Source of the DNA: Longispora albida DSM 44784
Lineage (GTDB): Bacteria > Actinomycetota > Actinomycetes > Mycobacteriales > Micromonosporaceae
Assembly (NCBI RefSeq): GCF_000379825.1
Contig: NZ_KB903833.1
Span: forward strand, 187,022-251,021
DNA: 64,000 nucleotides
Direction: 5' to 3'
The notes under the pieces are model-generated. The model searched no databases. It worked only from the letters and a program-made list of their open reading frames with translations, and was not told the origin of the DNA. The translations under genes were made by a program, and so were the position numbers. Every line of letters starts with the position of its first letter. Position 1 is the stretch's first letter. This document shows positions 6,991 through 15,820 of this stretch, piece after piece.

Positions 6991-7028
6991 AAAGGCCCGG
7001 CAGCCCCCGTCAGGGGACCGCCGGGCCT
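6987..7028 (-). terminator. Intrinsic terminator of the lepB-rnhB-DUF2469 operon
   Basis: On the minus strand AGGCCCGGCGG and GGGG pair with CCCC and CCGGGCCT around a short loop. The stem is followed by TTTTTCTTC, 23 nt after the DUF2469 stop. Stem and T-tract make it a clear rho-independent terminator. Confidence 0.85.
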
Positions 7029-7050
7029 GAACAAGCCTTGCCGCTGGTCG

Positions 7051-7374
7051 TCAGCTCTGGAAGCCGTTGTCCGTCGGCAGGGAGATGTCTGGCTTCTCGA
7101 GTTCCTCGATGTTCACGTCCTTGAACGTGACCACCCGGACATTCTTCACGAAACGCGCGGGCCGGTACATGTCCCAGACCCAGGCGTCATGCATCTCCAC
7201 CTCGAAGTACACCTCGCCGTCGCCGTTGCGGACCCTCAGGTCCACCTGGTTGGCGAGGTAGAACCGCCGCTCGGTCTCCACCACGTACGAGAACTGGCGG
7301 ACGATGTCGCGGTACTCCCGGTAGAGCTGCAGCTCCATCTCGGTCTCGTACTTCTCGAGATCCTCAGCGCTCAT
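7051..7374 (-). CDS. DUF2469 family protein
   Basis: This 107-aa protein begins MSAEDLEKYETEMELQLYRE and has the conserved centre FYLANQVDLRVRNGDGEVYFE. These are hallmarks of the actinobacterial DUF2469 family (mycobacterial Rv2901c type), of normal length. The function is unknown. The family sits almost always beside rnhB and lepB, as here, which suggests a link to that operon rather than a defined activity. It is the last gene before an intrinsic terminator. No membrane segment or signal peptide is visible. Confidence 0.9.
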   Translation of the reverse strand: MSAEDLEKYETEMELQLYREYRDIVRQFSYVVETERRFYLANQVDLRVRNGDGEVYFEVEMHDAWVWDMYRPARFVKNVRVVTFKDVNIEELEKPDISLPTDNGFQS

Positions 7375-7489
7375 CGCCCACCGCCGTCCATGCCTGCATT
7401 CTCGCTCACTCCACCCCCCGAACCCGCGCCGCCCCTCGCCGCCACGCCGGCACGCCGCCCCAGACGAACCCGGAACCGCCCAGACGAAC

Positions 7490-8164
7490 CTAGACGAGCG
7501 TCCCCTGAACGCTTCCCGCCGGCCGGCGCTCCGCAGCCCTCGCCACGTTCTGGTAGGACATGCGGTGTTCCGGGCAGGGGCCGTGCTCGGCCAGCGCCGC
7601 GCTGTGCTGGGCGGTCACGTAGCCCTTGTGCACCCCGAAACCGTACTCCGGATATCCGGCGTCCAGCTCAGCCATCCGGCGGTCCCTGGTCACCTTCGCG
7701 AGCACACTCGCCGCCGCGACGCACGCGGCGAACTGGTCGCCCTTCCACACCGCGAGGCCCGGCAGCCCCGTCCCGTCCACCTTGAACCCGTCGGTGAGGG
7801 CGTAGTCGGGGGTGACCGGCAGGGCGGCCAGCGCCCGCCGGAGCGCCGCGATGTTGCAGACGTGCAGGCCGTAACGGTCGATCTCGGCCGGCTCGATCAC
7901 CACGATCGAGTGGGCCGCCGCCCGGCGCAGGACCTGGGTGAACACCCGGTCCCTGGCCGCCGGGGTGAGCAGCTTGGAATCCGCCAGCTCCGGCACCTCA
8001 GCCGGGCCGAGGATCACCGCGGCGGCGACCAGGGGGCCAGCGCAGGCACCCCTGCCCGCCTCGTCGGCCCCGGCCACCGCGGCGAACCCGCGGCGGCGCA
8101 GGGCCTTCTCCAGGGCGTACAGCCCGCCGTCGCGGCGGATCACCCCTCGTGCCGGATAGATCAT
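7490..8164 (-). CDS. rnhB: Ribonuclease HII
   Basis: The enzyme removes ribonucleotides and RNA from RNA-DNA hybrids. The 224-aa protein shows the type 2 RNase H motif GADEAGRGACAGPLVAAAV (about 33-51), whose Asp-Glu pair binds metal, with further conserved ADSKLL, LTDGFKV and SVLAKVTRDR segments. I start it at ATG 8164, which overlaps the lepB stop (ATGA). The upstream extension to 8212 would overlap lepB by 50 nt. Translational coupling to lepB and the conserved neighbourhood make the call secure. Confidence 0.95.
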   Translation of the reverse strand: MIYPARGVIRRDGGLYALEKALRRRGFAAVAGADEAGRGACAGPLVAAAVILGPAEVPELADSKLLTPAARDRVFTQVLRRAAAHSIVVIEPAEIDRYGLHVCNIAALRRALAALPVTPDYALTDGFKVDGTGLPGLAVWKGDQFAACVAAASVLAKVTRDRRMAELDAGYPEYGFGVHKGYVTAQHSAALAEHGPCPEHRMSYQNVARAAERRPAGSVQGTLV

Positions 8165-8808
8165 GGTCCTGAGTTCGGCACCTTGTCGTACACGTCGGGC
8201 ACCGACAGCCACGTCGCGCGGCTGAACGGCCAGAACAGCACGAACGCCCGCCCGATGACGGCGTCCTCACTAATTGTGGCGCCTTCGGTGTTCCGGTTGC
8301 CCTGGAGGTAGTGCTCGCGGGAGTCACCGGAGTGGTAACGGTGGTCGCCCATCACCCACAGGCGGCCCTTGGGCACGACCACGTCGAAGGTCTGGGGGCT
8401 GGCGTCGCGGGTCTGGTCCGGCTCGTCGTAGACGTAGGAGGTCTCGTCGATCGGGTATCCGTTGACGGTGAGCCGGTTCTTGTCGTCGCAGCAGACGATG
8501 TGGTCGCCGCCGACGCCGATCACCCGCTTGATGAAGTCCTTCTCGTCCGGGTTGCTCCGCCAGGCCTGCGGGGCCTCGAAGACGATGACCTCACCGCGCT
8601 TGGGCGCACGGAAGCCGTACACCAGCTTGTTGACCAGCACCCGGTCGTTCTCGACGAGTGTCCGCTCCATCGACCCGGAGGGGATGTAGAACGTCTGCAG
8701 GACGAACCCCCGGACCAGCAGCGCCACGACGACGGCCACCACCAGCAGGAACGGCAGCTCGCGCCAGAACGATCCCGGTTTCTTCTTACTGGTCTCCTCG
8801 GCAATCAC
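8161..8808 (-). CDS. lepB: Signal peptidase I (second paralogue)
   Basis: A type I signal peptidase, which cuts signal peptides from exported proteins at the outer face of the membrane. The roughly 215-aa protein has one N-terminal membrane anchor (about 19-38), the serine nucleophile in IPSGSMERTL and the general-base lysine in DFIKRVIGVGGD, then VNGYP and a conserved VMGDHR. Only GTG 8808 or TTG 8811 can start it and neither has a strong ribosome site, so the start is uncertain. It lies 71 nt downstream of a longer lepB paralogue and overlaps rnhB by 4 nt. Confidence 0.92.
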   Translation of the reverse strand: MIAEETSKKKPGSFWRELPFLLVVAVVVALLVRGFVLQTFYIPSGSMERTLVENDRVLVNKLVYGFRAPKRGEVIVFEAPQAWRSNPDEKDFIKRVIGVGGDHIVCCDDKNRLTVNGYPIDETSYVYDEPDQTRDASPQTFDVVVPKGRLWVMGDHRYHSGDSREHYLQGNRNTEGATISEDAVIGRAFVLFWPFSRATWLSVPDVYDKVPNSGP

Positions 8809-8879
8809 CAAGGGAGCCTACGTCCCCGGCACGTGTGCGCCCGCATCGACACCACCAATGTTCCCCATCCCATAACGTG

Positions 8880-9686
8880 TCAGAGCCCCCGTCCGTCTTC
8901 CCGGTTCCGCGCCCAGGCGACGGGCACTCCGTCAAAGGTATCCGGAACGGTCAGGGAACCCCATCGTCCCACGGGGAGCGCGATAACACCCGCCCGGCCG
9001 ATGATGCTCTTGATGGGTACCTGCCCGTTGCACCGGGAGTCCTGCGACACGGCCCGGTGGTCGCCCATCACGAACACGTGGCCCGGCTGCACGATCACCT
9101 TGGCGAACTTGCGGGACCGGCACTCGCGGCCCGGCTGGGGGTCTTCGAGGAGGGAGTTGTTCTTGACGTACGGCTCGTTCAGCGGGAAGCCGTTGACGGT
9201 GACCCGGCCTTCGGCGTCGCAGCAGGCGACCACGTCGCCGGGGATGCCGATGATGCGCTTGATGAAGTCCTTCTCGCCGGGTTCGCTGACGCCGACCAGG
9301 TCGCCGAAGCCGCGGCCGATCCGGCCGAAGAAGCCCGGTTCCTCGGACTTCACGACCTCTGGTGCCCACTTGCCGTCGCCGCGGAACACGACGATCTCGC
9401 CACGCTCCGGCTTCCAGAAGTCGTAGACAATCTTGTTGACCAGGACCTTGTCGCCGACCTGGAGGGTGTCCTCCATCGAGCCGGACGGGATGTAGAAGGC
9501 CTGCACGAAGAACGTGCGGAGCAGGATCGCCAGGCACAGCGCGATCACGAGCAGCAGCGGCAGTTCCTGCCACCACGGCATCGCGCGGCGCTTGTCCCTC
9601 AGCCGCTGCCGGAGGCTGGCCCGGCGGGTGGTGCCACGCCCCTGCGGGTCGGCGGGGCCCTCTGCGGTGTCGGCTGGCTCGCTCAC
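8880..9686 (-). CDS. lepB: Signal peptidase I (first paralogue)
   Basis: A second signal peptidase I of about 268 aa from GTG 9686. It has a cytoplasmic basic tail (about 1-35), a membrane segment LPLLLVIALCLAILLRTFF, the nucleophile in YIPSGSMEDTL and the catalytic Lys in KDFIKRIIGIPGD. An insert containing EEPGFFGRIGRGFGDLVGV, absent from the paralogue next door, lies between the two motifs. The start is chosen to match family length; earlier in-frame starts give proline-rich sequence with no homology. Tandem lepB genes are known in actinomycetes with many secreted proteins. Substrate division between the two is not visible from sequence. Confidence 0.92.
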   Translation of the reverse strand: MSEPADTAEGPADPQGRGTTRRASLRQRLRDKRRAMPWWQELPLLLVIALCLAILLRTFFVQAFYIPSGSMEDTLQVGDKVLVNKIVYDFWKPERGEIVVFRGDGKWAPEVVKSEEPGFFGRIGRGFGDLVGVSEPGEKDFIKRIIGIPGDVVACCDAEGRVTVNGFPLNEPYVKNNSLLEDPQPGRECRSRKFAKVIVQPGHVFVMGDHRAVSQDSRCNGQVPIKSIIGRAGVIALPVGRWGSLTVPDTFDGVPVAWARNREDGRGL

Positions 9687-9791
9687 GAGTGCAGAGCCTA
9701 GAGAATCACCGGCCAGCCGGCCAGGGCCGGGTACCAGGGCTTCCTCACCCCGGACACGCACGTGCCCCAGCGAAGAGAGGACGCGAGAAAG

Positions 9792-9833
9792 CAGCAGCCG
9801 CCCGGGCACCCCACAGGGGCCGGGCGGCTGCTG
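9792..9833 (-). terminator. Distal stem-loop of a tandem terminator pair after rplS
   Basis: CAGCAGCCGCCCGG (9792-9805) pairs perfectly with CCGGGCGGCTGCTG (9820-9833). Together with the 9855-9880 hairpin it forms a tandem terminator for the rpsP-rplS operon. It separates that operon from lepB. Confidence 0.75.
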
Positions 9834-9854
9834 GAACGCTCAGGTTCTCCGCGA

Positions 9855-9880
9855 ACCCTGGAACCCGCAGGTTCCAGGGT
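9855..9880 (-). terminator. Proximal stem-loop after rplS
   Basis: ACCCTGGAACC (9855-9865) and GGTTCCAGGGT (9870-9880) form an 11-bp perfect stem with a 4-nt loop, 23 nt past the rplS stop. No T-tract follows. Confidence 0.75.
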
Positions 9881-9903
9881 ACTCGGAGTGAAGCGCGAAG
9901 ACC

Positions 9904-10275
9904 TTAGCTGGCGGCGTTCGCGACCGGCTTCGGGTCGCGACGCTCCTTGATCTTCGCCTTCTTGCCGCGCAGGTCACGCAGGTAGTACAGCTTGGCACGG
10001 CGCACGACGCCGTAGCTGACCACCTCGATCTTGTCGATCACCGGGCTGTTGATCGGGAACGTACGCTCCACGCCAACGCCGAAGCTGATCTTGCGGATAA
10101 CAAAGGTCTCGCGCAGGCCAGAGCCCTGGCGGGCGATCACGACGCCCTGGTAGGACTGAACCCGGGAGCGGTTACCCTCGACGACCCGAACGGACACCTT
10201 GAGCGTGTCGCCGGCACGGAAGTCCGGGATGTCGGTACGCCGGGACGCGGCGTCTAGGGTGTCCAGCGTGTTCAT
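9904..10275 (-). CDS. rplS: 50S ribosomal protein L19
   Basis: The 123-aa protein contains the L19 signature: [51 protein letters not shown] and [21 protein letters not shown]19 lies at the 30S-50S interface. ATG 10275 gives the family length and has GAGGGA about 10 nt upstream. Longer readings overlap trmD and are rejected. It is the last gene of the rpsP operon and is followed by two strong hairpins. A gap of 82 nt separates it from trmD. Confidence 0.97.
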   Translation of the reverse strand: MNTLDTLDAASRRTDIPDFRAGDTLKVSVRVVEGNRSRVQSYQGVVIARQGSGLRETFVIRKISFGVGVERTFPINSPVIDKIEVVSYGVVRRAKLYYLRDLRGKKAKIKERRDPKPVANAAS

Positions 10276-10357
10276 CGCTGCTGCTTCCCTCGTGCTCAAG
10301 GCGCGCCGGAGCGCGCAAGGTCGGTCAAAACATCGGGAGCTGCCAGAGGCAACCCCA

Positions 10358-11119
10358 CTACTCTGCCACATCCAGGTCTGATACCTGAAATCCAGCATCG
10401 GCCAGGAAGGCCAGATCACGCTTGTCCAGCGTGTCCACGACACGTTCTAGCAGGTCAGGTCGCTGCTGTGCCGTGCGTAACAGCGCTTGATCACGCCGCC
10501 ACCGAGCAATTTTCGCATGGTCGCCTGAGCGGAGGATCTCGGGTACCCCATGACCGCGCCACTCGGCCGGCTTGGTGTACATCGGGGCCTCCAGCAGCCC
10601 GGCGGCGTGCGACTCGTCGAGCAGCGAGTCGGCGTTGCCGATCACGCCGGGCAGCAGGCGGACGACGGCCTCCAGGACGACGAGGACGGCCACCTCCCCG
10701 CCGAACAGCACGTAGTCACCGAGCGAGACCTCCTGTACCCGGCTGGTCCCCGCAGCGTGTTCCAGGACGCGCTGGTCGATGCCCTCGTACCGGCCGCACG
10801 CGAACACCAGGTGCTCCTCGGCGGCCAGCTCGTGGGCCATCGCCTGGGTGAAGGGCCGCCCCGCCGGGCTGGGTACCAGCAGGAGGCTCGACGGGGTCAG
10901 CACCGAGTCGAGGGCCTGGCCCCACGGCTCGGGCTTCATCACCATGCCGGGCCCGCCGCCGTACGGGGTGTCGTCGACGGTCCGGTGCACGTCGCTCGTG
11001 AACTCGCGGAGGTCGGTGACCCGGACGTCCAGCAGGCCGGTGGTCCGCGCCTTGCCGATCAGCGACAGTTCCAGCGGGGCCAGGTACTCGGGGAACACCG
11101 AGAAGACGTCGGCTCTCAC
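10358..11119 (-). CDS. trmD: tRNA (guanine37-N1)-methyltransferase
   Basis: TrmD methylates G37 of tRNAs next to the anticodon and prevents frameshifting. The 253-aa protein starts [13 protein letters not shown], and has [18 protein letters not shown], the SAM-binding trefoil-knot segments [15 protein letters not shown] and [13 protein letters not shown], and the late [19 protein letters not shown] 11119 overlaps the rimM stop (GTGA). The order rimM-trmD-rplS is the standard bacterial arrangement. Confidence 0.97.
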   Translation of the reverse strand: MRADVFSVFPEYLAPLELSLIGKARTTGLLDVRVTDLREFTSDVHRTVDDTPYGGGPGMVMKPEPWGQALDSVLTPSSLLLVPSPAGRPFTQAMAHELAAEEHLVFACGRYEGIDQRVLEHAAGTSRVQEVSLGDYVLFGGEVAVLVVLEAVVRLLPGVIGNADSLLDESHAAGLLEAPMYTKPAEWRGHGVPEILRSGDHAKIARWRRDQALLRTAQQRPDLLERVVDTLDKRDLAFLADAGFQVSDLDVAE

Positions 11120-11634
11120 AGGTCGAACAGCCCGCCCGGCGGGGTAACGATGATCTTGCCGCCCTTGACGTCCACCTCCGGCACGATCGCCGTGACGAAC
11201 GGCACGAGCGCGTCGCTGGCACCCGGGCGGCGCACGACGAGCTGGTCGTGGGCCGGGCCGTGCACGACCCGCACGATCTCGCCGACCTTCTCCCCGTCCA
11301 CCATGACGGCCAGGCCGACCAGCTGGTGGTCGTGGAACTCGTCCGGGTCGTCCAGATCCTCGATCTCGTCGACCTCCACGCCCAGGAACACGCCGCGCAG
11401 GTCCTCGGCCTCGTCGCGCCCCGGTACCTCCTCCAGCGCGCACAGGAGGCGCTCCTTGCCGGCGGTGGTGTGCTGCCGGGCGTACTCCAGGGTCAGCGGC
11501 CCGTGGTCAGGCGGGTCGGTGACGAACACCGTGCCGGGGACGAACCGGCTGGCCGGGTCGTCGGTACGCAGTTCGACCACGACCTCGCCCCGCACCCCGT
11601 GCGGCCGGATCACCCGGCCGACGATGAGCAGCAT
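11116..11634 (-). CDS. rimM: 16S rRNA processing protein RimM
   Basis: RimM helps mature the 30S head and binds S19. The 172-aa protein has the N-terminal barrel [20 protein letters not shown] and the C-terminal PRC-type domain with [18 protein letters not shown] and [15 protein letters not shown] 11634 is preceded by GAGAGGAA; the longer reading from 11673 is not needed. It overlaps trmD by 4 nt. Between it and khpA lies a perfect 12-bp hairpin (11680-11710), so its expression may differ from that of rpsP. Confidence 0.95.
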   Translation of the reverse strand: MLLIVGRVIRPHGVRGEVVVELRTDDPASRFVPGTVFVTDPPDHGPLTLEYARQHTTAGKERLLCALEEVPGRDEAEDLRGVFLGVEVDEIEDLDDPDEFHDHQLVGLAVMVDGEKVGEIVRVVHGPAHDQLVVRRPGASDALVPFVTAIVPEVDVKGGKIIVTPPGGLFDL

Positions 11635-11679
11635 CGCTTTCCTCTCTGAAGGAACCTCACAGGCTCTCAGCAAGCCAGA

Positions 11680-11710
11680 AGGCCCGCCCGAGTAAGTATC
11701 GGGCGGGCCT
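11680..11710 (-). promoter_or_regulatory. Strong hairpin inside the rpsP operon
   Basis: AGGCCCGCCCGA (11680-11691) and TCGGGCGGGCCT (11699-11710) form a perfect 12-bp stem with a 7-nt loop between khpA and rimM. No T-tract follows on the minus strand. An attenuator or an mRNA processing or stability site is more likely than a full terminator. Confidence 0.7.
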
Positions 11711-11724
11711 CATGGATGTTGACT

Positions 11725-11955
11725 CTAGTACGCGTCGACGATCTCGACCCGTACGCCACGGCCGCCGATCGAGCCGACGACCTGCCGGAGCGCGCGTGCG
11801 GTCCGGCCGCCGCGGCCGATCACGGTGCCGAGGTCGTCAGGGTGGACCCGGACCTCCAGGCGTGCGCCCCTGCGCGAGTCGACCATCCGTACCCGGACGT
11901 CGTCAGCGTGCTCGACGATGCCTTTGACCAGGTGCTCGAGCGCCGGGCGCAGCAT
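11725..11955 (-). CDS. khpA: KH-domain RNA-binding protein KhpA
   Basis: A single KH domain of 76 aa with the RNA-binding GxxG loop in TVIGRGGRTARALRQ (about 50-64). KhpA binds RNA with KhpB in firmicutes and related bacteria and affects cell division and ribosome-linked processes. The start ATG 11955 lies one base after the rpsP stop, so it is closely coupled with S16. Position between rpsP and rimM is the usual one for this family. Confidence 0.93.
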   Translation of the reverse strand: MLRPALEHLVKGIVEHADDVRVRMVDSRRGARLEVRVHPDDLGTVIGRGGRTARALRQVVGSIGGRGVRVEIVDAY

Positions 11956-11956
11956 G

Positions 11957-12427
11957 TCAGGCGTCCGCGCCTGCGTCCGCAACAGCCTGCTCCTCGGCCT
12001 TGACCTCGGTGGCGGCCGGGGCCTCTTCAGCCTTCGGCTCAGCCTTCTTCGGGGCCTTCTTCTCGGTCTTCGGCGCCTCGGCGAGACCCGCGGCGACCTT
12101 CGACTCGGCCTCGTACACGGCCTTCTTGTCGGTGCGCGGGGCAGCGACCTTCAGCGGGGCCGGAGCCTCAAGGCCCTTGAACTTCTGCCAGTCGCCGGTC
12201 AGCTTCAGCAGGGCGAGCACCGGCTCGCTCGGCTGGGCGCCAACGGACAGCCAGTACTGCGCCCGCTCCGAGTTGACCTGGATCAGCGAAGGCTCTTCCT
12301 TCGGGTGGTACAGGCCGATGAACTCGATCGCCTTGCCGTCACGCTTGGTGCGCGAGTCGGCGATGACGATGCGGTACTGCGGGTTGCGGATCTTGCCCAT
12401 CCGCAGAAGACGAATCTTGACAGCCAC
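11957..12427 (-). CDS. rpsP: 30S ribosomal protein S16 with long charged tail
   Basis: [20 protein letters not shown], the [20 protein letters not shown] block and the [18 protein letters not shown] segment identify S16. The core fills residues 1-85. The protein is 156 aa, with a C-terminal Lys/Glu/Ala-rich extension of about 60 residues, as in other actinobacteria. GTG 12427 has AGGAG about 10 nt before it; the longer frame upstream reads through non-coding sequence. First gene of the S16-KhpA-RimM-TrmD-L19 operon. The 291 nt upstream (12428-12718) carry no gene and should hold its promoter, which I could not place confidently. Confidence 0.96.
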   Translation of the reverse strand: MAVKIRLLRMGKIRNPQYRIVIADSRTKRDGKAIEFIGLYHPKEEPSLIQVNSERAQYWLSVGAQPSEPVLALLKLTGDWQKFKGLEAPAPLKVAAPRTDKKAVYEAESKVAAGLAEAPKTEKKAPKKAEPKAEEAPAATEVKAEEQAVADAGADA

Positions 12428-12718
12428 GGTGTTACTGCTCCTGAGCGGTAGCTTCGGGTGGGCAGGTGCACGCCAGTGGGGTTTGGCGCTGCCTGACCGG
12501 GTGGACGAGACCAATACCCGGGGTTAGAGGGCGCCAGGCATGGTCTGTTACCAGCCGCCCATTCTGCCAGACCAGCCTGAGTGCCGCCGGCTCCGGGTGG
12601 TCAGTCCCACTTTTCCACCCCTTTTTCCTGGTACACCGGACCAGGCCCCGCCGCCCGCCGCCACCGGCCCACGATGCTGGCCGGCGACGGCGGGAGACGA
12701 TCATGAGGACGGAAAGTC

Positions 12719-13765
12719 CTAGTGGCGGACCACCAGCTTCGCCGCCCGGCCCTGGGCACCCGAGGCCCACACGTGTTTGCCGTCCGCGACCGAGACCGAG
12801 TCGAAGCTGCCCGAGTCGAACCGGTGCCACGTGACCCCGTCGGCGGAGTAGTCGCTGCCAGCCGGGCCGGCCGCGATGTACTCCCGGCCCGTCCACACCG
12901 CGCCCGAGCGGTACCCCTGCGGGGCGCCCTCCTCGATCGCCGTCCACGTGGCGCCGCCGTCGCGGGTGATCGCGAGCAGCTGGCCGGGCCGGTTCTCGTC
13001 GGCGAAGTCCCCGCCGATCGCGATGCCCTCGGTGGCGCTGCGGAACGCCAGGGAGAACACTCCGGCCGACGGCAGGCTGCGCAGCGGCGTGTCGGCCACC
13101 GTCCACGTCCGGCCGTGGTCGCGGGAGTGGAAGACGCGGGCCGCCGTACCGCCGCCGGTCGCGAACCACCAGTCCTCGCCCTGGGCCACGAGGCACGTAC
13201 CGCTCGCGGCGAACGCCGCCTCGTTGGCCAGGGCCGGCGGCATCCCTGCCGGGTCACGCAGCTCCCACGTCCGGCCGCCGTCCGTGGTGGCCTGGATGCG
13301 GAACTTGCCGCCGACCGGGTCGGACATGACGAGCCCGAGCTTGTTCCCGCTGAACGCCATGCAGTCGTAGAAGGCGTCCGGGTCGGTGTTGCGGAACGCC
13401 TCGGCCCACGTCCGGCCGGCGTCGGCCGTCCGGTAGATCCGCGAGTCCTCGCCCGGCCCGATCGACAGCGCGACGGCCTCCTTCGCGCTGAACGCCTGGA
13501 TGTCCCGGAACTGGAGCGTGTCCACTCCGGACGGCCCGACGCTCGACCAGGTGTGCCCGGCGTCGGTGGTCCGCAGGATCTTGCCCTGCGAGCCGGAGGT
13601 CCAGGCGATGTGGTGGTTGACGGCCGACAGGCCACGCAGCCGGGCCGTGGTGCCCGTGGGGTTCAGCTCCCAGGAGTACGTCCGGTGCGGGGCGGCCTCA
13701 GCGGGCACGGCGGCCGCCAGTACCAGCGAAGCCGACGCCACGCAGGAGACGATCTTCTTCATCAT
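12719..13765 (-). CDS. Secreted Asp-box beta-propeller protein (YCF48/sialidase-like fold)
   Basis: A signal peptide (MMKKIVSCVASASLVLAAAV, cleavage near PAEA-AP) leads a 348-aa exported protein. Five Asp-box type motifs are visible: TTDAGHTW, TADAGRTW, TTDGGRTW, SRDHGRTW and TRDGGATW, spaced about 45-60 residues apart. This is the mark of YCF48-like or BNR propellers. Catalytic residues of true sialidases are not evident. Such proteins are often annotated as oxidoreductase without evidence. No operon partner is obvious: the DUF402 gene ends 33 nt upstream on the same strand. Role in the envelope unknown. Confidence 0.8.
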   Translation of the reverse strand: MMKKIVSCVASASLVLAAAVPAEAAPHRTYSWELNPTGTTARLRGLSAVNHHIAWTSGSQGKILRTTDAGHTWSSVGPSGVDTLQFRDIQAFSAKEAVALSIGPGEDSRIYRTADAGRTWAEAFRNTDPDAFYDCMAFSGNKLGLVMSDPVGGKFRIQATTDGGRTWELRDPAGMPPALANEAAFAASGTCLVAQGEDWWFATGGGTAARVFHSRDHGRTWTVADTPLRSLPSAGVFSLAFRSATEGIAIGGDFADENRPGQLLAITRDGGATWTAIEEGAPQGYRSGAVWTGREYIAAGPAGSDYSADGVTWHRFDSGSFDSVSVADGKHVWASGAQGRAAKLVVRH

Positions 13766-13798
13766 GGCGGGAACGTACCGTGTGGACGGACGCCATAG

Positions 13799-14344
13799 CT
13801 AGGGCCGCAGTCCGCACCACGTGCCGTCGAAGGGGAAAGCCCCCGCCTCGATCAGCTTGACCACCCGCTCGCCCTCCGCCCGGATCTCCGCGGCCTCCGC
13901 CGCGTCCCAGAACCGGACATCGCCCGTCTTCGCGGCGAAGGACTCCTCGTCCTTCCACTCCCACGAGCGGTCCGGCTCGACCCAGATGTCGAGTTCCTTG
14001 TCGACGATGACGGCGTCGCCCTCGCTGCGCGTCTCCAGGTTCACGTACCAGCCGGCGAAGTCACCGGCGTCCGTGTAGAACCACCACACCGCGTGGCCGG
14101 CGCCCTTCGGCTGCCACATGAGGATGCCGTTGCCGAACCAGACATCGTCCACCAGCGGGTACCCGCCCTCGGGCCACTCGTCGCGCGGGATCTCGCGGAT
14201 CGGGCGGCCCGGGTTCACCCGCTTCAGCCGCGTACCACCGGCCAGGGCGAGCAGCCGGCCGTTCTCGTCCTCTTCGACCACCCGTACCGGAATCACCTGG
14301 CACAGCATCCCGCCGAACCAGATCCGGATCTCCGTATCAGACAT
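13799..14344 (-). CDS. DUF402 domain protein (FomD-like)
   Basis: The 181-aa protein has the DUF402 core: VWFGNGILMWQPKGAGHAVWWFYTD, FAGWYVNLE, then VDKELDIWVEPDRSWEWKDEESF. The Asp/Glu-rich set binds divalent metal in characterised members, which hydrolyse nucleoside di- or triphosphates or, in FomD, a CMP-linked fosfomycin intermediate. No fosfomycin genes are present here, so a general phosphatase role is more likely. It starts at ATG 14344, 26 nt before the proS terminator hairpin. Confidence 0.8.
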   Translation of the reverse strand: MSDTEIRIWFGGMLCQVIPVRVVEEDENGRLLALAGGTRLKRVNPGRPIREIPRDEWPEGGYPLVDDVWFGNGILMWQPKGAGHAVWWFYTDAGDFAGWYVNLETRSEGDAVIVDKELDIWVEPDRSWEWKDEESFAAKTGDVRFWDAAEAAEIRAEGERVVKLIEAGAFPFDGTWCGLRP

Positions 14345-14370
14345 CGGCCCACAGTAACCGGCGCACGGAA

Positions 14371-14403
14371 AAGGCGAGGCCCCGTAGCCCGGGACCTCGC
14401 CTT
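14371..14403 (-). terminator. Terminator hairpin after proS
   Basis: AAGGCGAGG (14371-14379) pairs with CCTCGCCTT (14395-14403), extended by an inner CCC/GGG. It lies 11 nt past the proS stop and before the DUF402 gene. On the minus strand TT follows the stem. Confidence 0.7.
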
Positions 14404-14413
14404 CCGTAACAAC

Positions 14414-15820
14414 CTAGTAAGAACGCGCCAGGTAGGCGACGAGACCCGGTTCATCCTGGCTGAGCGGGACGGAGCCGTCGGCGCGGACCAGGCAGCGGAC
14501 GCTGACCGCCGACTGGTTGGCCTTCGCCTCGCCCTCGACGCCGACCGCGTCCCACGAGATCTTCGCGAAGCCGTTCGCCGCGGCCTCGATCGCCTCGTCC
14601 ACTGTCGACACCTCGAACGTGCGGGCCTCGCGGTGCGCGAGAGCCGCGTCGTACAGGGCCTTCTGGTCGGCTTCGAGGGCCTCGATGACGGCCTTGACGA
14701 CGCCGTTCACCGGGACGGCCGTCTTGGTGCCCTCGATCCGGCGGGCCAGGGTCACGTTGCCCTCGGCCAGGTCACGCGGGCCGAGCTCGATCCGGATCGG
14801 GTAACCCTTGAGCTCGGCGTCGACGGCACGGCGGCCGAACGGCGTGTCGGTGCGGTCGTTGAGCTGCACCCGGACACCTGCGGCCTTCAGGTCGGCCACG
14901 ATCTGCGCCGCCGTCGCCGGGATGCCCTCGCCGTCCTTGACCACCATCACGTACGCCTGGATCGGGGCGAGACGCGGCGGGACGCGCATGCCGTTGTCGT
15001 CGCCGTGCACCATGATCAGCGCGCCGATCATGCGGGTGGTGACGCCCCACGACGTCGTCCACGCCAGCTCCTGGCCGCCGTCCTTGCCGGAGAAGGCGAT
15101 GTTGAACGCGCGGGCGAAGTTCTGCCCCAGCTCGTGGCTGGTACCGAGCTGGAGGGCCTTGCCGTCGCCCATCATGGCTTCCAGCGGGTAGGTGCTGGTC
15201 GCGCCGGCGAACCGCTCCCGGTCGGTCTTGCGGCCCACGTGCACGGGGATCGCCAGCTCCGACTCCATGAAGTCCTGGTAGACGTCGTGCAGGATGCGCC
15301 GGGCGTAGGTACGGGCGTCTTCCTCGTCGGCGTGGGCGGTGTGGCCCTCCTGCCAGAGGAACTCGCTGGTCCGGAGGAAGATCCGGGGCCGCATCTCCCA
15401 GCGGACCACGTTGGCCCACTGGTTGAGCAGCAGCGGCAGGTCACGGTAGGACTGGGTCCACTTGGCCATGAACTCGCCGATGACCGTCTCCGAGGTCGGC
15501 CGGACCACGACCGGCTCCTCCAGCTGCTTGCCGCCGCCGTGCGTGACGACGGCCAGCTCCGGGCTGAAGCCCTCGACGTGCTCGGCCTCGCGGGTCAGGT
15601 AGCTCTCGGGGATGAACAGCGGGAAGTACGCGTTCTGCGCGCCCGTGTCCTTGATCCGGCGGTCGAGGTCGGCCACCATGTTCTCCCACAGCGCGTACGC
15701 CGTCGGTCGGATCACCATCGTGCCGCGCACCGGCCCGTTGTCGGCCAGCTCGGCCTTGGAGATCAGGTCCTGGTACCAGCGGGGGAAGTCTTCCGCCCGG
15801 GGAGTGAGCACACGCGCCAT
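14414..15820 (-). CDS. proS: Prolyl-tRNA synthetase, short archaeal/eukaryotic-like type
   Basis: This class II synthetase charges tRNA-Pro. The 468-aa length, the lack of an editing insert between motifs 2 and 3, and the C-terminal end in ARSY identify the ProS type 3 form. Class II elements are visible: motif 1 around NAYFPLFIPESYL, motif 2 VVVRPTSETVIGEFMAKW with RWEMRPRIFLRTSEFLWQEGHTAH, and motif 3 near GALIMVHGDDNGMRVPPRLAP. A C-terminal anticodon-binding domain follows. It stands alone with its own terminator. Confidence 0.96.
   Translation of the reverse strand: MARVLTPRAEDFPRWYQDLISKAELADNGPVRGTMVIRPTAYALWENMVADLDRRIKDTGAQNAYFPLFIPESYLTREAEHVEGFSPELAVVTHGGGKQLEEPVVVRPTSETVIGEFMAKWTQSYRDLPLLLNQWANVVRWEMRPRIFLRTSEFLWQEGHTAHADEEDARTYARRILHDVYQDFMESELAIPVHVGRKTDRERFAGATSTYPLEAMMGDGKALQLGTSHELGQNFARAFNIAFSGKDGGQELAWTTSWGVTTRMIGALIMVHGDDNGMRVPPRLAPIQAYVMVVKDGEGIPATAAQIVADLKAAGVRVQLNDRTDTPFGRRAVDAELKGYPIRIELGPRDLAEGNVTLARRIEGTKTAVPVNGVVKAVIEALEADQKALYDAALAHREARTFEVSTVDEAIEAAANGFAKISWDAVGVEGEAKANQSAVSVRCLVRADGSVPLSQDEPGLVAYLARSY

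Noticed and set aside
13799-14344. Fosfomycin biosynthesis FomD
   Set aside because: DUF402 is shared, yet no other fosfomycin gene is present, so only the family is stated.
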